DNA of 64,000 bases from Vibrio tetraodonis (GCF_003350295.1 NZ_QLYY01000009.1:99925-163924); one strand, 5' to 3'; counted from the first letter of the stretch, positions 34,763 through 44,220 are shown. Numbers and translations are program-made. Notes: a model not told the origin generated them from the sequence alone.

Positions 34763-37433
34763 TGGTAAATACCACTCGTTTTAGTTGGTTAGATTCAGTT
34801 GTTACACCATTGACGGTTTTTTCGTAGAGAGTGTCAAACCCGGGGTTAATTACCGTATCGTGCGGTCTATGAATCCAATCTCGATCATTTTGGCGAATTT
34901 CTGCCATCCAATGTTCTGGGGTTATGCTACCAAGAGGCTGAGCTAAAAGCTTGTTATTTAGGGCAGTTAGTGAAACATCACTGCCAGTTAATACATCAAA
35001 ATCTTGCGGTAATTGATAGTCATCCATTTGCCACTTGATACCCATGACTTCACCTTGTTGCCTCATGCGCTCTAAAGACAAAGCTGATAAGCCATTACTG
35101 ATCGGGTGATACACGTAGTAATACAAACTTTGATTCACCTCTTTTAATACACCATACCGACCTTTTGCTCGGCATTCTTTCTCCCAAGCTTTCGCCTCTT
35201 TATCGATTAACATTTGCCTGCGACTCTCCGCAGCCTGTGCATGTTGAGGGTTAGAGCTGCGAATAGTTTCTGAGAATAAACCACTGATTGACTCGGTTTT
35301 GAACAATTCTCGATTAAAAGTGGCAGAGCGCGGCATACCATAGCGCTCCGGCAAGCCTTGTTTGTCGTATTGATGCTTGGAAGGGTAGCCACCACCAATA
35401 TCCGTATGACATCCCGCAAACGCCTCTTCATAAAAATGGCCTTGGAGCATACCTTTATTGGAGCGCAGCGAAGTAAGCGGAAAATTTTTACGATATTCGT
35501 GATGAGCAGTGATCTGAAACACTCGCTCGGCGCATTTGGAATCAAGATCTAATTGGAAGTTACCTTCTTCATTATCCCCTGCCTGATAAAACGAGCCTAC
35601 AGTATCAAACAAGCCAACAAAGCGAACACTACAAGTGCGGCTTTCATCTGGGTAATAACCATGCTTTGCCTCAACGCTTTCGTCATCAATATGAGCGAGT
35701 AAGTTCGGGAAAACCTCGCCGTAAGATTCGCCATTTCGTGGCTTATTGTAATCAGGTAACCCATCTTTAATCGCATTTACAAAATGGCGAGCCAGCGCCG
35801 CCCCACGACTAAAACCAAACACATCAAATTCTATATGAGTAATGTTTTTAAACTCATCACTATCCACTAAGCTGTCAATAATATCGTAATACTGCTTGGT
35901 CCAATTTTGCCATTTATAAAACGCGCCTGTCTCGCCTGAAATCAACTCCAATGTTCCATTAACAATATGATTAAGCGGCGGTGCAAGAAAAACTGACGCT
36001 GAAGGCAGACGATTTGGCTCCACACCGAACGCTTGGCCTAAGTCGCTCTCATCGTCACCTTCATCAATCACCGTTGGGTTTTGCCAAGCATCATCAACGG
36101 TACCCACTCCCGAGACATAAGTTTTCTGCGAATCATCATCTAGTGGATAAGCTTCGAACAATCGTGCAACATTGGTGCGCGATTTAACCCCACGGCTTTC
36201 TTTGTACAAGTCGTTGAGACGATTTTGGCCTGTGCCATCAAAAAACACACCAATACGCAGCGTCTTTTCTTGTACTTTTTGCACATTAAAAACAGGACTG
36301 TGCTCTGGTATGCGCGCATCTTCAAAAAGATGTAATACCGAGGGCGACAGCTGGGGTTTAGCGTATTGTCCCCATACATTGCCATAAGGGTAAGCTTTGC
36401 CAACGGTAAAGTCAGTTTGGGGACAAGGCTGCTCTGCTATTAATGTACCTGACTCAAAAAAAGCTTGCTCGCTGACATTTAGCGTATCCCCTACTTTTAA
36501 TGACATGGGATCACTTTCGTAAGCAGGGTTTAACTTTACCAGCGCTTTGGCTGTAAGACCATATTGCGGCGCAATATCAGACCACATTTCAGGCTTACCA
36601 TCAGACTTAATACCAACGGTATGAGTTTGTCTTGTGGTTTGAGCCTCCTCCTGATTGACTTGTTCTCTTCCCAGTAAAGGCTCAGAGCACGCTGCAACTA
36701 GGGCATTGACATCGATTTTAGTCGCGTTTTCATCCAGCCACGCTGGGTTAATTTCAGCCAGTTCATCATTGGTGAGTTTTTGACGACGATAAAAGATATG
36801 TTGAGGCGCTGGCGAAGCCTGCTCTATTTTCACAGGCACCATTAACGTAGTGTAGGTGTGTTTGCTGATAAGCTCTTGACTGATCCCACTCGGTGCTGAG
36901 CGGGTAATTTGCCAAGCACTTCGGCCTTTGCCGAGTATCGCCATTTCATAGACTAGCTGGCCATCATAAAAGTAATAATAATAACCGTGCGCTGCGTGAC
37001 CTAGCCTGTCATCACTCTCGACCACAGGGATAAAAGGAATAAACTCGGCATTAATATGCTCAGAGTCGATCGGTTTTGGCGAAAGAGTATAAGATTGACT
37101 TATCCCCATATTTAAAAACCGCTCACAGATAAGTGATTTCTGCTCTGGTTTAAAGCATTTGGCAGTCAAAATAATATGGCGATGAGGCTGTATCTCTTCG
37201 GCTTTTTTCCAGCTCTGGATGCGTGTTTCTTCAGGGGTTTTAGCCAAACTGAATACACCCGTTTGCAAAGAACTTAAACTGTCTTTCGGTGCATGAATTT
37301 TAATCCGGCATTCAAATTTTGCCACAGGGGTATTGTTGGTTTCAGCAATACGAGGTTGCGGCGATAATTTGATCTCTTCTTGAACAGGTGCATACCCTGC
37401 TCTTCGTGTTGGTCTAGGAAAATGTAGCGGCAT
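34752..37433 (-). CDS. Tle1-like (DUF2235) putative type VI secretion lipase effector with LysM domain
   Basis: An 893-residue cytoplasmic protein without a signal peptide. Residues about 270-320 form a LysM-like repeat (MWSDIAPQYGLTAKALVKLN... LKVGDTLNV). From about 390 comes DUF2235: RIGVFFDGTGQN, nucleophile elbow FGFSRGAALARHF (Ser about 545), acid in VGLFDTVGSF (about 610) and HTDIGGGYP (about 675). This is the Tle1 phospholipase pattern. The first 270 residues are unrecognised and may be a loading region. The start could be the ATG at 37433 or a GTG 9 bases earlier. No VgrG, PAAR or Hcp gene is adjacent. It overlaps the DUF3304 lipoprotein gene downstream. Confidence 0.8.
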   Translation of the reverse strand: MPLHFPRPTRRAGYAPVQEEIKLSPQPRIAETNNTPVAKFECRIKIHAPKDSLSSLQTGVFSLAKTPEETRIQSWKKAEEIQPHRHIILTAKCFKPEQKSLICERFLNMGISQSYTLSPKPIDSEHINAEFIPFIPVVESDDRLGHAAHGYYYYFYDGQLVYEMAILGKGRSAWQITRSAPSGISQELISKHTYTTLMVPVKIEQASPAPQHIFYRRQKLTNDELAEINPAWLDENATKIDVNALVAACSEPLLGREQVNQEEAQTTRQTHTVGIKSDGKPEMWSDIAPQYGLTAKALVKLNPAYESDPMSLKVGDTLNVSEQAFFESGTLIAEQPCPQTDFTVGKAYPYGNVWGQYAKPQLSPSVLHLFEDARIPEHSPVFNVQKVQEKTLRIGVFFDGTGQNRLNDLYKESRGVKSRTNVARLFEAYPLDDDSQKTYVSGVGTVDDAWQNPTVIDEGDDESDLGQAFGVEPNRLPSASVFLAPPLNHIVNGTLELISGETGAFYKWQNWTKQYYDIIDSLVDSDEFKNITHIEFDVFGFSRGAALARHFVNAIKDGLPDYNKPRNGESYGEVFPNLLAHIDDESVEAKHGYYPDESRTCSVRFVGLFDTVGSFYQAGDNEEGNFQLDLDSKCAERVFQITAHHEYRKNFPLTSLRSNKGMLQGHFYEEAFAGCHTDIGGGYPSKHQYDKQGLPERYGMPRSATFNRELFKTESISGLFSETIRSSNPQHAQAAESRRQMLIDKEAKAWEKECRAKGRYGVLKEVNQSLYYYVYHPISNGLSALSLERMRQQGEVMGIKWQMDDYQLPQDFDVLTGSDVSLTALNNKLLAQPLGSITPEHWMAEIRQNDRDWIHRPHDTVINPGFDTLYEKTVNGVTTESNQLKRVVFTNDS

Positions 37434-37771
37434 ACTCAGCACTCAACAAAGACAAAGGCCGCATTGTATCAATGCGCCATTAATTGCACATTAAGCGAAA
37501 TGACTAATTTGGTAGGCATTTAGCCTAAACGGTAAGGAATTTGGAGTGCCTCTAAGAATTGGTGAGTAGAAAGAAAGTACCAAATAAGTATGGTTGTCCC
37601 ACCCAAACCTATCGCACCACAACTTTTTCCATCAACTATTGGTATATTACTTATTCGTTCCAAAATACTTAACTGGTGCATACATTGTTCAGGTTTCACT
37701 GCAGAGTCAACACTTGCTATACTCAAAGTGATAGAATAGTATCACTTTTGTGTTTCTTTGGAGCTGCTGTT
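37434..37771. other. Divergent intergenic region, effector / toxin-antitoxin
   Basis: 338 bases between divergent genes. The right part holds the antitoxin promoter and operator (37694-37748). A 68-codon minus-strand frame (37520-37726) has a hydrophobic patch but no ribosome-binding site and runs through the operator. No clear promoter for the effector was found. Confidence 0.4.
37694..37748 (+). promoter_or_regulatory. Toxin-antitoxin promoter and operator
   Basis: TTTCAC (37694-37699), 18 bases, TATACT (37718-37723), then a perfect 9-bp inverted repeat AAAGTGATA-GAATAG-TATCACTTT (37725-37748) over the predicted start. This is the place where antitoxins of this family bind to repress their own operon. 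Confidence 0.65.
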
Positions 37772-38047
37772 ATGAAAGTAGAACTCGTTACCTCACTTAA
37801 ACGTCAAGCAACTAAAATTCTTGCAGATCTCCACGATACGAAAGAGCCTGTCTTAATTACCGAACATGGTAAACCCTCAGCGTATTTAATTGATGTTGAA
37901 GACTATGAATTTATGCAAAATCGATTAGCTATTCTTGAGGGGATTGCTCGGGGTGAGCGTGCATTAGCGGATGGCGACGTTGTTAGTCATCAAGAAGCTA
38001 AGGACAAAATGGCAAAATGGCAAAATGGCTCAAGTAATTTGGACTGA
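37772..38047 (+). CDS. Type II antitoxin, Phd/YefM family
   Basis: A 91-residue protein with the Phd/YefM N-terminal DNA-binding fold (MKVELVTSLKRQATKILADLH; EPVLITEHGKPSAYLIDVEDYE) and a charged C-terminal tail that would wrap the toxin. GGAG eight bases upstream fixes the start at 37772. A longer upstream frame runs through the operator and is unlikely. It overlaps the toxin gene by 23 bases. Confidence 0.88.
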   Translation: MKVELVTSLKRQATKILADLHDTKEPVLITEHGKPSAYLIDVEDYEFMQNRLAILEGIARGERALADGDVVSHQEAKDKMAKWQNGSSNLD

Positions 38048-38327
38048 TCCTGCACTATCTGATCTGAATGATATCGCTGAATACATCGCACTTGAAAATG
38101 TTCAAATGGCAAAACGGTTGGTTCAAACAATATTTTCCAAAGTAGAGCGCCTAGAAGCTTTTCCTGAATCTGGACGCATTACGGCCGAGCTCAAACATTT
38201 AAACTATCGTGAAGTCATTGTTAATCCGTGCCGTATTTTCTACAAACAAGAAGATGACAAGGTATTTATTCTGCACGTTATGCGCTCAGAAAGAGAGTTA
38301 AGAAAGTTCCTGTTACGTAGACAATAG
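38025..38327 (+). CDS. Type II toxin, RelE/ParE family
   Basis: A 100-residue basic protein (MAQVIWTDPALSDLNDIAEYIALEN... YREVIVNPCRIFYKQ... ILHVMRSERELRKFL). The ParE pattern is clear: an N-terminal helix pair, then the Arg-rich RxxxxPYRIxY-like strand and HVxRxxR-like end. ParE toxins inhibit DNA gyrase, whereas RelE members cut mRNA. The sequence looks more like ParE. The start codon lies inside the antitoxin gene, in a run of three near-identical ATGGCAAA words. Confidence 0.87.
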   Translation: MAQVIWTDPALSDLNDIAEYIALENVQMAKRLVQTIFSKVERLEAFPESGRITAELKHLNYREVIVNPCRIFYKQEDDKVFILHVMRSERELRKFLLRRQ

Positions 38328-38387
38328 CCCCAAGGAATATGACGGGAATCTACCTAAGTCTAATGGTTCCAACAATGAACGAACCTT

Positions 38388-38948
38388 TCACTCAACTTCC
38401 CTCTTCGGGCACTCCACCAAATGGTCATTGACCATGCCGATGGCTTGCATAAAGGCGTAGCAGATAGTTTCACCGACGAATTTAAAACCATTCTTTTTTA
38501 AAAATTTACTCATGGCTTTGGATTGTTCTGTGGAAGCGGGGACTTGCTCCATGGCGCTCCAGTGGTTGACTATGGGTTTGCCATCGACAAACTGCCACAA
38601 GGCGTTTGATAGGCTGCCGTATTCTTTAATCAGAGCCTTTGCGGCGCGCGCGTTGCTAAAGACTGAGTTGATTTTTCCTTTGTGTTTAACCACATCAAAT
38701 TGGTTGATGATCGCTTCGACCGATGTTTCATCACACTTGGCTAATTTGTCGATATCGTAGTTTTGAAATGCCGCGCGGTAACCTTCTCGCTTTTTCAAAA
38801 TCGTGATCCAACTTAAGCCCGCTTGTGCGCCTTCTAGAGTAATAAACTCAAACAAGACTCGGTCATCATAAACGGGAACGCCCCATTCTTTGTCGTGATA
38901 GTCTCTTTCGAGCGGATGATTCATCGCCCAAGCACATGTGGTATCCAT
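38388..38948 (-). CDS. tag: DNA-3-methyladenine glycosylase I
   Basis: A 186-residue base-excision repair enzyme that removes 3-methyladenine from alkylated DNA. Tag zinc ligands are visible as Cys5 (TTCAWA), His in NHPLERDYHDKEWG, and His/Cys in DHLVECP at the C-terminus. The pocket segment FEFITLEGAQAGLSW is typical. It is monocistronic. Its C-terminal end faces the toxin gene. Confidence 0.94.
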   Translation of the reverse strand: MDTTCAWAMNHPLERDYHDKEWGVPVYDDRVLFEFITLEGAQAGLSWITILKKREGYRAAFQNYDIDKLAKCDETSVEAIINQFDVVKHKGKINSVFSNARAAKALIKEYGSLSNALWQFVDGKPIVNHWSAMEQVPASTEQSKAMSKFLKKNGFKFVGETICYAFMQAIGMVNDHLVECPKREVE

Positions 38949-38973
38949 TTTCTTTCCTACGTCACTTATTAGT

Positions 38974-38995
38974 AGCGCCTCACTGTGGAGGCGCT
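38974..38995. terminator. Hairpin between tag and RND pump genes
   Basis: Stem AGCGCCTC / GAGGCGCT with a 6-base loop, followed by TTTTCT on the plus strand. It lies 13 bases after the pump stop codon (minus strand) and upstream of tag. On the minus strand it lacks a good U-run. Confidence 0.55.
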
Positions 38996-39007
38996 TTTCT
39001 ATATCAA

Positions 39008-42000
39008 TTAATTTGGCACTTGTACTTTATGGAAGATTCGATAAAGCACTGGCACAACAATTAGAGTTAATACAGTGGCAAACCCTAATCCAAACATTAT
39101 GGTCACCGCCATAGGTTTGAAGAAGATATCAGGCAGTAGCGGGATCATGCCCAAAATGGTCGTAATTGCCGCCATGCACACTGGGCGCACACGGCTAAGC
39201 GAGGCATCCACTACCGCAAGATAAGGATCTTTACCTGACTGCATCTCGATCTCGATTTGGTCCAAAAGGACAATACCGTTTTTCAGCAGCATACCCGACA
39301 GGCTCAAGAAACCCAGCAGCGCCATAAAGCCAAATGGTGTATTCAGCACAAGAAGCCCGGTTGTTACACCTATGATGGCCAATGGTACTGTGAGCCACAC
39401 AATCAGTGGTTCTTTGATTGTGTTAAACAAGAACACAGTGATGAGGAACATAAATAAGTAACCCATCGGCATAGTGGTAAAGAGCGAGGCTTGCGCATCA
39501 CCAGAAGACTCATACTCCCCGCCCCACTCCAGCGCATAGCCTGAAGGCAGCTCAAGCGCTTCAATTTGAGGTTGCAGTCTCTTTTGCAATGTGGCGGCTG
39601 TTTCTTCTCCAAGCAAATCTGGGTCTGCCATTACAGTCAGCATACGCTTGCGGTTTTTACGCACTATGATCGGATCTTCCCAACGCATGTCATACCCTAA
39701 AGTGACTTGCTGAAGTGGAATATATTCACTCAGCGCTGGGCTCCAGATCTTCATGCCCTCAATGTTGCGAATATCAATCCGCTCTTCTTCAGGTAAACGC
39801 GCCACAATCGGCATTAACGTCGTGCCATCGCGATACACACCCACCGACTTACCAGAGAAAGACATGGCCAAGAACTCATCGACATCGGCTTTGGTGATGC
39901 CATAGCGCCTTGCCTGACCTTCGTTAAATTGTGGCTCTAGCACTTTAGTTCGCTCACGCCAGTCATGACGAATATTGGTCGCACCTGGGTCTGCGTGCAT
40001 AATGTCTTCGACCTGTTTTGCGATGCTTCGCAGCACAGTAGGATCAGAACCAATCACACGCGCTTCAATTTTTGCGCCGCCGCCTGGGCCAAGTTCAATT
40101 TGCTTGAGCTTGTAGTTAATTTCAGGGAAGTTTTGCTCCACATGCGCCCTGAAGTTGGACATCAGCGTTGCCAACTGCTCGTAGCTTGTCACCCGAGTCG
40201 TAATTTCACCGTAAGCGGCATAGCTCTTCTCTGGCGCATAGGTCAGCATAAAGCGCTGTAAACCTTTACCTGCCGTGGTGGTGATATGCTCGACCCCCTC
40301 TTGGTCAGATAACCAAGACTCCAGCGCTTTAAGTTTGGTGTTGGTCGCGCGAATATCCGTGCCTTCTGGCAGCCAAATATCGGCCTGAAACATAGGGGTA
40401 GTCGATGATGGGAAGAAAGACTGCTTAACAAAAGTAAAGCCATAAATACTTGCGGCAAGGCCTAAGATCATGACAACCACGGTGAGCCAAGCACGCTTCA
40501 TACAAAATTCAAGGAACCCTTTGTAAAGGGTAAACACCATACCTTTATATGGGTCGTTATCTTCGCCATCAGCATTGATTTTTTGCCCTTTAAAAAACAT
40601 ATCGGCAAAAAACGGCGTTAAAGAAATAGCGGTAAACCAGCTGAGCATTAAAGAGATAAGTAAAACCGTAAACAAGGTTCCACAATACTCACCGGTTGAA
40701 TCTTCCGATAAACCGATTGGCGCAAATGCGGTTACGGCAATCACGGTTGCACCAAGTAGTGGCCATTTAGTTTGCGTGACGATATCGGTCGCCGCTTGCA
40801 TTCGCGATCGCCCTTTTTGCGTGCCTATCAATATGCCTTCGACCACCACAATGGCGTTATCAACCAACATACCAAGCGCGATCACCAGTGCTCCAAGAGA
40901 TATACGTTGCAGATCAATCGCAAAGTACTTCATGAAAATGAAAGTACCAAATACGGTCAGCAGCAGAATAAGCCCAATCAATAGTCCAGAACGAAGCCCC
41001 ATAAAAAACAGCAGGACAATAATAACGATGGCAACCGCTTGGCCAAGGCTGACCACAAAGCCGCTGACGGATTTGTCGACTTCTTTGGGCTGGCTATAGA
41101 CTTCAGCAATCTCAACACCTACTGGCTGTTGGTATTTAAGCTCGGCAAGTCTTCGATCAAAGCGCTCACCCACTTCCACCACATTCACGCCTTGGGCAAA
41201 AGAAATGCCGACGTTAAGTGCAAGATGGCCGTTAAAGGTAATGATGTTATCAGGAACATCCACATAACCGCGCTTGATTTCGGCTACATCTCGCAAGTAA
41301 ATCAAACCTTGGGCACCACTTTCGGTGATGATCAAGTCACCAAGCTGGTCGACGTTTTCAAACTCTCCCGTTGGTTGGATGCGGATATACTCATCGCCCA
41401 CTCGAATTGCGCCAGCATCAGACACCACGTTTTGAGTCGACAACAAATTGAAGAAGGTATTGGGCGCCAAACCAAGACTGCTTAAGCGTTTCATCGAGAC
41501 TTCAATAAACACCTGCTCTTGCTGCTGGCCCGATACAGATACCTTGCTCACGCCATCGATTAATTCAAGCTCTCGGCGCAGATAATCGACATAATCGAGC
41601 AGCTCTTTGTATGAGTAGCCATCACCTGTCACTGCCAGCAAGATGCCGTACACATCACCAAAGTCATCAATCACTTTTGGATCATTGACACCGGGGGGAA
41701 GCTGCACTTTGAGATCGTTGACTTTGCGACGCAGCTCATCCCAAATTTGTGGCAGGTCATCAGGCCCATAGTTGTTTTTCATCGAGACCGTAATTTGCGA
41801 CAAACCACGGCTGGAGATGGAGTTCACTTCGTCAACATAGGTTAATTGCTGAATGGCTTTTTCAATCGGATATGTGACCTCTTCTTCGACCTGCTGCGGC
41901 GTTGCCCCTGGGTAAGAGGTCACCACCATGGCATCTTTAATAGTAAAGGCAGGGTCTTCTAGGCGTCCCAGACCAAAGAAAGCCGACACACCACCGATAA

Positions 42001-42109
42001 GGAAAATCAGCGAAATCATCCAGCTAATGACGCGATTACGAATGAAATAGGCGGCGATACCAGTAATGTTTTCATCTTGCGAAGACTGATGGTTTACTTG
42101 CTCACTCAT
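39008..42109 (-). CDS. RND-family efflux pump inner-membrane permease
   Basis: A 1033-residue proton-driven exporter of the AcrB superfamily, with twelve helices and two large periplasmic loops. The family pattern is clear in VTSYPGATPQQVEEEVTYPIE (N-terminal loop) and GMLVDNAIVVVEG (helix 4). The usual double Asp of helix 4 reads Asp-Asn. The start overlaps the preceding adaptor gene by 8 bases. No TolC-type channel is nearby, so an unlinked one is presumably used. The two-adaptor layout resembles the V. cholerae VexIJK system, but that assignment is tentative. Confidence 0.9.
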   Translation of the reverse strand: MSEQVNHQSSQDENITGIAAYFIRNRVISWMISLIFLIGGVSAFFGLGRLEDPAFTIKDAMVVTSYPGATPQQVEEEVTYPIEKAIQQLTYVDEVNSISSRGLSQITVSMKNNYGPDDLPQIWDELRRKVNDLKVQLPPGVNDPKVIDDFGDVYGILLAVTGDGYSYKELLDYVDYLRRELELIDGVSKVSVSGQQQEQVFIEVSMKRLSSLGLAPNTFFNLLSTQNVVSDAGAIRVGDEYIRIQPTGEFENVDQLGDLIITESGAQGLIYLRDVAEIKRGYVDVPDNIITFNGHLALNVGISFAQGVNVVEVGERFDRRLAELKYQQPVGVEIAEVYSQPKEVDKSVSGFVVSLGQAVAIVIIVLLFFMGLRSGLLIGLILLLTVFGTFIFMKYFAIDLQRISLGALVIALGMLVDNAIVVVEGILIGTQKGRSRMQAATDIVTQTKWPLLGATVIAVTAFAPIGLSEDSTGEYCGTLFTVLLISLMLSWFTAISLTPFFADMFFKGQKINADGEDNDPYKGMVFTLYKGFLEFCMKRAWLTVVVMILGLAASIYGFTFVKQSFFPSSTTPMFQADIWLPEGTDIRATNTKLKALESWLSDQEGVEHITTTAGKGLQRFMLTYAPEKSYAAYGEITTRVTSYEQLATLMSNFRAHVEQNFPEINYKLKQIELGPGGGAKIEARVIGSDPTVLRSIAKQVEDIMHADPGATNIRHDWRERTKVLEPQFNEGQARRYGITKADVDEFLAMSFSGKSVGVYRDGTTLMPIVARLPEEERIDIRNIEGMKIWSPALSEYIPLQQVTLGYDMRWEDPIIVRKNRKRMLTVMADPDLLGEETAATLQKRLQPQIEALELPSGYALEWGGEYESSGDAQASLFTTMPMGYLFMFLITVFLFNTIKEPLIVWLTVPLAIIGVTTGLLVLNTPFGFMALLGFLSLSGMLLKNGIVLLDQIEIEMQSGKDPYLAVVDASLSRVRPVCMAAITTILGMIPLLPDIFFKPMAVTIMFGLGFATVLTLIVVPVLYRIFHKVQVPN

Positions 42110-43187
42110 TTCCCGTCTCCTGCTTAATCACTTCCACTTTCATTCCCTCTTGTAGTCTTGAAATGCCCGCAACAACCACTTGCTGCTGGTTTTTCAAACC
42201 GCTAACCACTTGCAAATCCGTTTTAGTGACTTTGCCAACGGTAACTTTTTGCTTGCTCACTGTATTGTTTTCATCCAGCAGCCAAACAAATTTATTGTCT
42301 CTACCTATATCATCCCCATCGGCATTGAACACAGCTTCAATCGGGATTAATACGCCATTGCTTCGGCTCATACCAATCTGATAGTTGTCTGTGGTCACCT
42401 CCACCGCCATACCATCTAATATGTATTCTTGCTCTGGCATAGGCAGAGCTAAGGTAACGGTATAAGTGCCCGTGTTCGGATCTGGCTCTGTGGTAAACTC
42501 TTTAATCTTTGCTGGGTATTCATTACCACTTGGCACTTTTACCAAGGCTTCGATGCGAGATAAAGTCTCTGGCTCAGGCTGATTGGTGTAGAGGCTATCT
42601 GGAAGTTGAATCAGCACTTCAACGCTATCTATGCTGTGTATATTGACCACCTGCTGGCCAACTTGAACATTTTCAAATTGATCGAGATTAACCCGCGAAA
42701 TAATCCCGTCCACAGGCGCCAATAGTTTGGTGAAGGATAATCTCAGCTGAGCGAGCTCCAATTCACTTAGAGCGATCAAGCGATTCGCCGCAATTTCATC
42801 GAACTGAGAACGCGCCAACAAGCCTTTAGCAACCAGAGGTTTTGAGCGTTTATATTGGCTATTGATGACTGAGTACTTAGCGCTCGCGTTATCAACATCT
42901 AGCTGATAATCCGTTGGGTCAAGCTCAGCTAGCACATCGCCTTTTCTCACTCTGTCGCCCTCTTTGACATTGAGCTTGCTGACTTCACCAGAGACTCGAA
43001 AACTTAAAGGAGCGCGCTCGGCAGCATTGGCTACCGCCGGAAAGTACAAACTGTCTTGCTCTACATCACTGCTGGCTTGCACGGCTTTGACTTTGGGCAT
43101 ACCAAAGTCAACATACTCGACTTTCTTACCACACCCAGTGAGTGCGATAGCGCAAGCGAGCACACTAAGACCTATAGATAACTTCAT
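42102..43187 (-). CDS. RND efflux periplasmic adaptor, second of two
   Basis: A 361-residue membrane fusion lipoprotein with signal MKLSIGLSVLACAIALTGC. It has a barrel-sandwich segment split by a hairpin (LNVKEGDRVRKGDVLAELDPTDY; LLAPVDGIISRVNLDQFENV) and a beta-barrel domain. The ATG at 43187 is preceded by GAGAGG. A longer frame adds 10 residues before a clean lipoprotein signal. It lies between the other adaptor (1-base gap) and the pump (8-base overlap). Confidence 0.9.
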   Translation of the reverse strand: MKLSIGLSVLACAIALTGCGKKVEYVDFGMPKVKAVQASSDVEQDSLYFPAVANAAERAPLSFRVSGEVSKLNVKEGDRVRKGDVLAELDPTDYQLDVDNASAKYSVINSQYKRSKPLVAKGLLARSQFDEIAANRLIALSELELAQLRLSFTKLLAPVDGIISRVNLDQFENVQVGQQVVNIHSIDSVEVLIQLPDSLYTNQPEPETLSRIEALVKVPSGNEYPAKIKEFTTEPDPNTGTYTVTLALPMPEQEYILDGMAVEVTTDNYQIGMSRSNGVLIPIEAVFNADGDDIGRDNKFVWLLDENNTVSKQKVTVGKVTKTDLQVVSGLKNQQQVVVAGISRLQEGMKVEVIKQETGNE

Positions 43188-43188
43188 G

Positions 43189-44220
43189 TTATAGCCCTCT
43201 CTCCTTGACCCACTCACGAACCTTAATGCCAGGCTCGATACCGTTCACTCCGGAAACAATAATAAGATCGCCATCATCAAGACCACTTTTCACCTGACGC
43301 TTGTCATCCAGTACTATGCTGACTTTCCCGACCACGCCGGAGGAGTCGACGCGCCAAACACAAGTTTTGCCGTCTTGTTCAAAAATCGCGGAACTTGGAA
43401 TTTTCGTCGCACCGATAGAGTCGACTTTGACGTTAACCTCCCCTGCCATTCCGGGAAGGATCCCTATATCCAGGGGACGCTCCATCACCATAGTCACTTT
43501 ATAGGAACCAGTTTTAGGGTCTGCTTCTGTGTCTACCTCTTGGAACTCCAGTAGGTAGCTTTTTTCAGGAAAAGCATCAAACTTCATGGTTGCGGTAAGA
43601 TTAATTCCAGAGGCGAAACGGTTTAACAAATGATCGGGCAACTGAAATTGCACCTTCATTAGACTATTGGTTTGGATGTTCATCACGCCTTGTTTGGCAG
43701 CGATATATTGATAAGTTTCAGCGGGTACAATTGATACTGTGCCATCATAGGGGGCGATAAGCTTGGTATAACGTAAGTTGGCGCGGGCCTGTTCTAACGT
43801 CGCTTTTGCTGAATTATGATTGGCTTTGGCTTGATCAAAGTCTTGCTCAGACACCACTTTATCAAGGCGCAATTTTTTGTATCGTTCGTATTGAACATCG
43901 GCAAGGCGAAACTGAGCTTCCGCTTGCTTGGCAAGTAAGGCGTATTCATCCGGATTTAAGGTTGCCAGTACTTGCCCTTTCTCAACAGGCTGACCAGCTA
44001 AAACATCTATCGATTGCAGCTGGCCGGGGACTCGAAAGGTCAAAACGGCTTTATCACCAGCTTCAGAAGTTGCGGGAAAATGTCTTTCAAATTGTGCATT
44101 GCCGACTGAAACAGTAAAGAGTTTTGCGGGCCGAGAGTCAGGTTCAGGAACGGGAGGTAACTCTTTACCGCAACCACCCAATAAAGCGGCTGCGGCAAGA
44201 AGCAATAGCTTTGATTGCAT
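43189..44220 (-). CDS. RND efflux periplasmic adaptor, first of two
   Basis: A 343-residue lipoprotein adaptor (signal MQSKLLLLAAAALLGGC). It has the lipoyl-like halves (SIDVLAGQPVEKGQVLATLNP; LIAPYDGTVSIVPAETY) around a helical hairpin and a C-terminal beta-barrel. It heads the three-gene operon. The two adaptors share layout but have clearly diverged, and may form a mixed hexamer. No regulator gene is adjacent. Confidence 0.9.
   Translation of the reverse strand: MQSKLLLLAAAALLGGCGKELPPVPEPDSRPAKLFTVSVGNAQFERHFPATSEAGDKAVLTFRVPGQLQSIDVLAGQPVEKGQVLATLNPDEYALLAKQAEAQFRLADVQYERYKKLRLDKVVSEQDFDQAKANHNSAKATLEQARANLRYTKLIAPYDGTVSIVPAETYQYIAAKQGVMNIQTNSLMKVQFQLPDHLLNRFASGINLTATMKFDAFPEKSYLLEFQEVDTEADPKTGSYKVTMVMERPLDIGILPGMAGEVNVKVDSIGATKIPSSAIFEQDGKTCVWRVDSSGVVGKVSIVLDDKRQVKSGLDDGDLIIVSGVNGIEPGIKVREWVKERGL

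Noticed and set aside
37520..37726. 68-codon minus-strand frame with a hydrophobic patch upstream of the effector
   Set aside because: No ribosome-binding site, and its start lies in the toxin-antitoxin operator. Conservation would be needed to accept it.
40575..41099. 174-codon plus-strand frame inside the RND pump gene
   Set aside because: Antisense shadow of a well-conserved gene, with low-complexity Ser/Thr/Ile composition and no start signal.
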